The position numbers were made by a program, and so were the translations under genes. From positions 80,376 to 144,375 of the forward strand of contig CACVQR010000011.1 of the NCBI GenBank assembly GCA_902756345.1: a stretch of 64,000 nt of DNA, given 5' to 3'. This document shows positions 59,255-64,000 of the stretch, piece after piece (within the stretch, counting starts at the first letter, position 1; every line of letters begins with the position of its first letter). Source of the DNA: Fibrobacter succinogenes. Lineage in GTDB: Bacteria > Fibrobacterota > Fibrobacteria > Fibrobacterales > Fibrobacteraceae. The notes beneath the pieces were generated by a model, which was not told where the DNA came from, made no database searches, and saw nothing but the letters and a program-made list of their open reading frames with translations.

Positions 59255-60535
59255 TTAAAGGGCTAAATCAGTTCGGTACCATTCGCCGTAAGGCTTGACA
59301 TTGTCAGGGAAATTTCCCTTTTCGTCGCAATTCCATGATTCGCTACGGAGTTCTTTGCCGGTTATAATTATGTTTTTATTTATGGCGGTATTTTCGGTGT
59401 CGGCGACTAGGTACATGACAATGGGACCGGTTGCGCTAAGGAAACAGTTGTTCCCGGGGTACACCACATAGATGTTGATTTCTTCGCCTGTAAATTTGTT
59501 CAAAACTAGAACCTGCGGAGATTCGCCCATACTGGTGATTACGGCGTAAAATTTTGTCTTTCCGTCTTCAGTCAGATGGTTCTCTTCTAGAACCGGTGCT
59601 GTTTTGGGGAAACATTCGGCAATGGCTTCGCCGGAGATGGGTTTCACGGGAATAATCATTTCATTTTCGTCGTATGAAACCATGATGTTTTCGCAACTGG
59701 GAGAAAGAGCCGTATTATATGCGATTACGTGACTGTCGAATTGGAGAACCTTTTCGTTGTTGGCTGTAAAAGGAGCGAGGAGGTTCTGAAATACGGGAAC
59801 GTCTGCTGCCACGGGTAAAGTGGGAAGGGAATCTTCGATTACCTCTAGGCTGCTGTCGGAATTCGATGTCTGCGGGTTGTATGTGGCAGTGTCAAAGCCA
59901 TCTGCAATGCTCTCGCATATTGCGCCGGCTTGTCTTGAGAATTCATCAACGATATCGTTGAAGTTGAGTGTAGAGTCTGCTTCTGCAGTGGCGCAGTTAT
60001 CATCGGAACCATTGCATATTCTTACGGAATTGGTCTTGGAGGCGTTACAGAATATTTTTAGGTCCCCTCTTTGATTACATTCTGCATCGGGGGCTGCATA
60101 TGCCACGCCTGAAGAGCAGGACTCTTTGAATGATTTCAGGAGATCCTTACAGGTATCACCGAAGTTTCGCAGAGAGAGTGTGCTCTCCATGGCGTTCCCG
60201 TTAATGATGCTAATTTTTGCTGTGTATGATTTTGTTTTGGCATTTTTACCGATAGAACATGATGCTTGTGCACCGTTTTCCAAACCATAGATGGTGATTT
60301 CTCCTTGGGGGATAGCCTTTTTTGCGGTTGCTGTTGTTGTGAAAACGATGTCTTGCCCATTGATGATTGCATCAGACGAACTTGAGAATGTGACGTTCGA
60401 AGAACTGCTGACTTCGGCGGTCGCATTCGGAATAGTCGTGGAGCCCGCAGTGGTAGGGCTGTCAGAGGAACAGGCGGCCAGCGCAATAAGGGCAATTGCT
60501 CCCGCCATGTAGAAATTTTGTTTAATGTTAAGCAT
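59255..60535 (-). CDS. Fibrobacter-type lipoprotein with Ser-rich linker
   Basis: This 426-residue protein has a lipobox IALAAC (Cys at about 22), followed by a Ser/Thr-rich tether (SSDSPTTAGSTT, EVSSSSNVTFSSSSD). A beta-rich N-terminal domain (GEITIYGLENGAQASCSIGK, AKISIINGNAMESTLSLRNF) follows, and a second domain at about 230-420 with acidic and Cys-containing loops (DCTYP-like CFLSATG, SWNCDEKGNFP). AAGGAG six bases before the ATG at 60535 fixes the start, inside the 3' end of the TIGR02147 gene (8-base overlap). Such regulator-lipoprotein pairs are common in Fibrobacter; function unknown. Confidence 0.8.
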   Translation of the reverse strand: MLNIKQNFYMAGAIALIALAACSSDSPTTAGSTTIPNATAEVSSSSNVTFSSSSDAIINGQDIVFTTTATAKKAIPQGEITIYGLENGAQASCSIGKNAKTKSYTAKISIINGNAMESTLSLRNFGDTCKDLLKSFKESCSSGVAYAAPDAECNQRGDLKIFCNASKTNSVRICNGSDDNCATAEADSTLNFNDIVDEFSRQAGAICESIADGFDTATYNPQTSNSDSSLEVIEDSLPTLPVAADVPVFQNLLAPFTANNEKVLQFDSHVIAYNTALSPSCENIMVSYDENEMIIPVKPISGEAIAECFPKTAPVLEENHLTEDGKTKFYAVITSMGESPQVLVLNKFTGEEINIYVVYPGNNCFLSATGPIVMYLVADTENTAINKNIIITGKELRSESWNCDEKGNFPDNVKPYGEWYRTDLAL

Positions 60536-61361
60536 GGCTTTCTCCTTCAATCTTATTTGTGAAAGGGAAAAGTTGAAGATTCAGTCCGTAGACTTGGTTT
60601 AAGTTATCGCTTTCATTTGCAATGGCGGCAATCTTCTTGGCGCAAATGTTGATTTCGTCAACAATTCGTGAATAGGTTTCTTCGTTAACACCGATCGTCA
60701 TTCCAGTAAAGTAGCGCTCGCTTGCGTTGTATCGGTCTACTGCACGCACGGCCATGCTGCCCATTTCCTTGTGCATTTCGCGAATGGCGATCGGGAGGGC
60801 TTCTGGCGAACCGACGACTGCTTTTTCAGTTTGCGAATAGACTTTATCGCCGTCTTTCTTGAGGAATCCTGCTTTCACTAAGAAAGCGAGAATGTCGCGG
60901 ACCTCTTCAGCCGAAACATACTCTTTGCATTCGTCGGCGATTTTTCGTGGCTGAGCGTCGGGCATCATGGGGGCAAGTTCACGAATGACGGGGTATTTCC
61001 AGGATTCGTAGTACTGGAATGCATCGCTATCGATAACGCGAACCTTGTGCTCTTGGGCAATCCTTGACATTTCCAAGAAAGCTGTTTTTTTGACGCTATC
61101 CTTTATGGCATTTCCGAAAATAACGAGTTGCTCAAAGTATTCGGCTTCGTGACCAATCAACCCCATGGCTTTGGCAACTTGGGCTGTTTTGACTTTGCTC
61201 AGTTTGCTTTTGCCCATGCAAACCAGTTTCATGTAGTTTGAAGACGAAAAACCGGCATTCTTGCTGAATTCACGCCACGAAAATGCTCCGCTTTTTTTGC
61301 GGGAATCGTAGTAATCCTGCATAAATGCGTGGTAATCTCTGTATTCGAGGACCGACTTCAT
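60528..61361 (-). CDS. TIGR02147-family putative regulator
   Basis: This 277-residue protein matches TIGR02147, an expanded Fibrobacter family: EYRDYHAFMQDYYDSRKKSG, FSWREFSKNAGFSSSNYMKL (helix-turn-helix-like), a helical middle, FLVKAGFLKKDGDKVYSQT (winged-helix-like), and IVDEINICAKKIAAIANES at the end. It is probably DNA-binding and controls the overlapping lipoprotein gene; the ligand is unknown. The upstream region has inverted motifs (61405-61460) that may be its operators. Confidence 0.85.
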   Translation of the reverse strand: MKSVLEYRDYHAFMQDYYDSRKKSGAFSWREFSKNAGFSSSNYMKLVCMGKSKLSKVKTAQVAKAMGLIGHEAEYFEQLVIFGNAIKDSVKKTAFLEMSRIAQEHKVRVIDSDAFQYYESWKYPVIRELAPMMPDAQPRKIADECKEYVSAEEVRDILAFLVKAGFLKKDGDKVYSQTEKAVVGSPEALPIAIREMHKEMGSMAVRAVDRYNASERYFTGMTIGVNEETYSRIVDEINICAKKIAAIANESDNLNQVYGLNLQLFPFTNKIEGESHA

Positions 61362-61399
61362 ATCTATAAAACTAGATTCTGCAGTTGCAAAAGTCAATG

Positions 61400-61495
61400 T
61401 TTTTATAACACAAAAATCGCTGAATTTTACGAAAATCACTGATTTTTAGTCGGTTAATTCAAGTTTTTGATTCTAAATAACACACTTTGTGTTAT
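61400..61495. promoter_or_regulatory. Divergent regulatory region with dyads
   Basis: ATAACACA occurs near 61404-61412 and again as an 8-bp inverted repeat ATAACACA-CTT-TGTGTTAT at 61477-61495. Between are two near-palindromic copies of AAAATCGCTGAATTTT / AAAATCACTGATTTTT (61412-61446). The TIGR02147 promoter (TTGACT, 17 bases, TAGTTT on the minus strand at about 61372-61400) lies next to them. Likely operators of the TIGR02147 protein, facing the divergent flavin reductase gene. Confidence 0.5.
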
Positions 61496-61564
61496 AGAGA
61501 AAAATAGCGATGAAATCAGAAAATTTTTATATCTTGTAAATCAAGAACTTAAAAGGAGTAAACA

Positions 61565-62131
61565 ATGCGTAAAGATCTCGGTGTTAAAGCTTACTTGTAC
61601 CCGCAGCCTACCTTGGTGATTGCGACGTATAACGAAGACGGTTCTACGAATGCCATGGTGGCCGCTTGGGGCTCCATTAGCGATACAAACCAGGTTGCTA
61701 TTTACGTGGCGCACAGCCATAAGACCATGCCGAATATTTTGGCCCGCAAGGCGTTTACCGTGAGCATGGCGACGGCAAAGAACATCAAGGCCATCGATTA
61801 CCTGGGAATTACGTCGGGCAATAAGGTCGCCGACAAGTTCGCACATTCTGGACTCACCTCTATCAGGAGTGCTCATGTCGATGCCCCGCTGATTGCAGAA
61901 CTCCCGCTCGCATTGGAATGCAAGTTCGTAAGCTACAACGAAGATTCGGAACTTTTGCTCGGGGAAATCGTGAATGTGTCTGTCGACGATTCCGTACTCG
62001 ATGAGTCCGGCAAGCTCTCAGTTGAAAAGCTCGCGCCGGTGTGCTACGATTCCGCAGGCCATGGCTACTACGTGATGGAACGCCGCGTAGGCAACGCCTT
62101 CAGTGACGGGAAATTGTTCGGCAATGTTTAA
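61565..62131 (+). CDS. Flavin reductase-like FMN-binding protein
   Basis: This 188-residue protein is a single split-barrel FMN-binding domain: PTLVIATYNEDGSTNAMVAA, WGSISDTNQVAIYVAHSHKT, FTVSMATAKNIKAIDYLGIT, GEIVNVSVDD. Members act as flavin reductases or donate electrons from NAD(P)H; many are uncharacterised. AAAAGGAG at good spacing supports the start. The lipoprotein gene follows after 18 bases, separated by a T9-G8 tract. Confidence 0.88.
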   Translation: MRKDLGVKAYLYPQPTLVIATYNEDGSTNAMVAAWGSISDTNQVAIYVAHSHKTMPNILARKAFTVSMATAKNIKAIDYLGITSGNKVADKFAHSGLTSIRSAHVDAPLIAELPLALECKFVSYNEDSELLLGEIVNVSVDDSVLDESGKLSVEKLAPVCYDSAGHGYYVMERRVGNAFSDGKLFGNV

Positions 62132-62148
62132 TTTTTTTTTGGGGGGGG
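62132..62148 (+). repeat. Homopolymer junction T9-G8 before the lipoprotein start
   Basis: Nine T (62132-62140) are followed directly by eight G (62141-62148), then T and the ATG at 62150. The G-run is the only possible ribosome site. Tracts of this kind are slippage-prone and could make translation efficiency phase-variable. Confidence 0.8.
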
Positions 62149-62149
62149 T

Positions 62150-62773
62150 ATGAAGAGTCTTAATATTTTTTCAAGTGTCGTGGCGGCTGCTTTGTTGGCC
62201 GCTTGCGGCGGTACTTCCAGCACATCGAGCGACCCGGTAGAACCGAGTAGTTCTGCCGTAATTCCTGAATCCAGCAGTTCTGTAGAATGGGTGGAATCGA
62301 GTAGCTCCGAGGCGGTCGCGCCGGAATCGAGTTCTGCCTTGGAGTCTTCAGCTGTCGAACCCGCTGCCGACACGGTGTGGAACAAGGCGAACCTTACCTG
62401 GTACATATCGTGGCCGGATCCGGGCAGCGAAGAATGCGTGGTGTACAATGGTTGCGAATGGTCCGGGTATTTTGCAGCGCTGTCTGACCAGCAAACCGAA
62501 GAATGGGTGCGCGAACACAATATCATATCCATTCACGAAAAGGATTTTGGCAAGTACAAGTTGAAGACTTTTAGACTCCGCCAGAATGACCGCACTATAG
62601 ATGCCGTTGTCTATGACAAGTGCGCCGATAGCGATTGCGACGGGTGCTGCACCCAGAACGCGGGCGAACTCGGGTTCCTGATCGACATCGAAAGCTATAC
62701 CTGCGAACGCCTTTCCGGCACTAAAGACGGCTGCGATGGCGTCATTGAATGGACTTGCCTCGACTGTGAATAA
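62150..62773 (+). CDS. Ser-rich lipoprotein with Cys-rich beta-barrel-like domain
   Basis: This 207-residue protein has lipobox LLAAC (Cys at about 19), then a Ser/Glu/Pro tether (SSSAVIPESSSSVEWVESSS). A compact domain at about 80-207 follows, with WYISWPDPGSEECVVYNGCE, KYKLKTFRLRQNDRTIDAVV, YDKCADSDCDGCCTQN, FLIDIESYTCER and WTCLDCE. The eight or more cysteines and the V-V-Y-D-x-C and L-I-D-I-x-x-Y strings suggest a double-psi beta-barrel (expansin/RlpA-like) fold; that match is tentative. Surface display is expected. A regulator or partner was not found. The start follows the G8 tract. Confidence 0.75.
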   Translation: MKSLNIFSSVVAAALLAACGGTSSTSSDPVEPSSSAVIPESSSSVEWVESSSSEAVAPESSSALESSAVEPAADTVWNKANLTWYISWPDPGSEECVVYNGCEWSGYFAALSDQQTEEWVREHNIISIHEKDFGKYKLKTFRLRQNDRTIDAVVYDKCADSDCDGCCTQNAGELGFLIDIESYTCERLSGTKDGCDGVIEWTCLDCE

Positions 62774-62788
62774 TCCGGCTTTTGCAAT

Positions 62789-63628
62789 ATGAAGATTCAG
62801 GTCCTTATCGATAACATTGCTAGTTGTTGTGGCTCCCGCAAGCTCTTTGGCGAGTGGGGCCTCTCGGTGTATGTGGAATTCGAGGGCAAACGCTACTTGC
62901 TTGACACGGGAGCGTCGCACTTGTTTGCAAAAAACGCGGGCGTAATGGGCGTGGACCTTTCGAAGATCGACATGGGCATTTTGAGTCACGCGCATTTTGA
63001 CCATAGCGATGGCATGGCCAGGTTCTTTGCGCTGAACAAGATTGCTCCTTTTTACTTGCGCAAGGGGGCGGGCGAAAACTGCTACCATGCACACAAATTG
63101 CTGGGGCGATTTACTTACCACGAATACATTGGAATCCACAAGGGCTTTTTAAAGCGTTTCGCAGACCGCATCCGCTTTGCTGAAGGCGATATGCAGATTG
63201 CACCGAATGTGTACTTGGTGCCGCACAAGACACCGGGCCTCTCTGCGATTGGCGAGCGTGCCCATCTTTCGGTCAAGGAAAACGGCAAGTACCGCTACGA
63301 CAGTTTCGATCACGAACAAAGTCTCGTATTCGATGCGTCCAAGGGTTTGTTTGTCATGAACAGCTGCAGCCACGGCGGCGCAGACAACATTGTCAAAGAA
63401 ATTGAGGCGACGTTCCCTGGCAAAAAGATTTATGCGATTCTCGGCGGATTCCATTTGTTCCGCTATAAAGATGAAGTCGTGCGCGCCTTTGCCGAGCGCC
63501 TGCGCGAACTGGATGTCCAGAAGATTTATACCGGGCACTGCACCGGAAATCGCGCATTTGAAATCCTGCACGAGGTCCTGGGCGACCGCGCCGAACAAAT
63601 GCACGCCGGAATGACGGTGGAATTGTAG
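62789..63628 (+). CDS. Metallo-beta-lactamase-fold hydrolase (COG1237-type)
   Basis: This 279-residue protein carries the MBL metal site LSHAHFDHSDG (residues 66-75), with further ligands in NSCSHGGADNI and LGGFHLF, and closing IYTGHCTGN. The arrangement matches COG1237, which includes enzymes annotated as 7,8-dihydropterin-6-methyl-4-(beta-D-ribofuranosyl)-aminobenzene 5'-phosphate synthase; the activity of this branch in bacteria is uncertain. No signal peptide. It starts 15 bases after the lipoprotein gene and may share its transcript. Confidence 0.88.
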   Translation: MKIQVLIDNIASCCGSRKLFGEWGLSVYVEFEGKRYLLDTGASHLFAKNAGVMGVDLSKIDMGILSHAHFDHSDGMARFFALNKIAPFYLRKGAGENCYHAHKLLGRFTYHEYIGIHKGFLKRFADRIRFAEGDMQIAPNVYLVPHKTPGLSAIGERAHLSVKENGKYRYDSFDHEQSLVFDASKGLFVMNSCSHGGADNIVKEIEATFPGKKIYAILGGFHLFRYKDEVVRAFAERLRELDVQKIYTGHCTGNRAFEILHEVLGDRAEQMHAGMTVEL

Positions 63629-63738
63629 CTCAGGGAAAATTTTGGTTTATAGATTGTTGATAACTAGTGATCGACGCAGACTATAGCTAGTCATTAGCGA
63701 AAAAAGTGAAAAAAAACAAAATTTTTTGCCTTAACCCC

Positions 63739-63767
63739 TTGACGGACACGGCGTAAAGTTCTATAAT
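63739..63767 (+). promoter_or_regulatory. Promoter of the rrn operon
   Basis: TTGACG (63739-63744), a 17-base spacer and TATAAT (63762-63767) are followed by a G+C-rich discriminator (GGCCTCACCCGC), as in stringently controlled rRNA promoters. The region before it (63629-63738) is A+T-rich with an A-run, possibly an UP-like element; no gene is seen there. A hairpin CCAAGA-GATT-TCTTGG lies at 63875-63890 in the leader. Confidence 0.85.
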
Positions 63768-63938
63768 TGGCCTCACCCGCGAACGAGAGGGTTCAAGCCC
63801 AAACGAACGCGAAACGGAGGCCCGCGAGGCCGCCGGGAAGATTGAAGGAATCGGAGATGTGCTTAGTGACGGGTCCAAGAGATTTCTTGGAATAGTCAAT
63901 TATACGAACGTGATTAACGGGACCAAGACTTTAAAAAA

Positions 63939-64000
63939 TTAATGAAGAGTTTGATCCTGGCTCAGAACGAACGCTGGTGGCGTGTCTTATACATGCAAGT
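63939..64000 (+). rRNA. rrs: 16S ribosomal RNA, 5' end, cut by window edge
   Basis: GAAGAGTTTGATCCTGGCTC at 63944-63963 is the universal 16S start, and ACATGCAAGT at 63991-64000 is the next conserved block. The mature end is placed at 63939 by alignment with the known distance from the E. coli 16S end. Only 62 bases are present. Confidence 0.97.

Noticed and set aside
63795..63830. tRNA-like GGGTTCAAGCCC T-loop string in the rrn leader
   Set aside because: No acceptor, D or anticodon arm pairs around it; it is a simple leader hairpin.

Overview
The window looks like chromosomal DNA from a Fibrobacter species (Fibrobacterota, the rumen or gut cellulose-degrader lineage). The clues are families that are characteristic of or expanded in this genus: three tandem FISUMP (Fibrobacter major paralogous domain) lipoproteins, two giant fibro-slime proteins, a TIGR02147-type regulator paired with a Ser-rich lipoprotein, and the 5' end of a 16S rRNA gene at the right edge. 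No tRNA, CRISPR array, insertion sequence or prophage was recognised.

Layout. 1-5.5 kb: start of murJ, an outer-membrane-like protein, an SGNH esterase with a NhaC-type antiporter and a divergent AraC regulator, and a cupin protein. 5.6-24.9 kb: a defence/accessory island. It opens with an AAA/DUF4143 ATPase, divergent from a type I restriction-modification locus whose order is hsdM - AlbA_2 (Schlafen-like) protein - hsdS - cargo - rhuM-like - hsdR, followed by a GmrSD-like type IV restriction gene. The cargo (about 11.4-18.2 kb) is visibly A+T-rich against its flanks. It holds a tail-anchored unknown, a PIN-GNAT-PUA-like fusion, an ASCH protein, an endonuclease/exonuclease/phosphatase (EEP) protein, another unknown, a broken gene copy and a KAP-family NTPase. 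This cassette is the best candidate here for an undescribed system. 24.9-28.6 kb: an XRE-ImmA/IrrE regulator with a zinc-ribbon microprotein, bracketed by similar palindromes, then an unknown protein and a second AlbA_2 protein.

28.6-41.1 kb is mostly housekeeping: PL14-like secreted protein, DUF3392, S-adenosylhomocysteinase, a STAS/SpoIIE-phosphatase partner-switching pair, RNase G, a decayed Rpn nuclease, the FISUMP array and phosphate acetyltransferase. 41.3-49.3 kb carries two fibro-slime paralogues, probable surface/adhesion proteins. 49.4-57.4 kb is a run of minus-strand genes: TPR protein, phosphofructokinase with a 47-aa downstream ORF, a PhoB-type two-component system with an outer-membrane protein, a COG3014-type lipoprotein and a PEGA protein. 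57.6-64 kb: ABC-class ATPase, TIGR02147 regulator/lipoprotein pair, flavin reductase, a lipoprotein behind a T9-G8 tract, an MBL-fold hydrolase, then an rrn promoter and 16S rRNA.

How it works together: the restriction genes form one composite island in which the type I locus appears to serve as a landing site for other nuclease modules. The XRE-ImmA gene and the TIGR02147 gene each have dyads that could be their own operators. The rest is envelope, surface and central-metabolism genes. All functional calls rest on motifs read by eye, without database searches.
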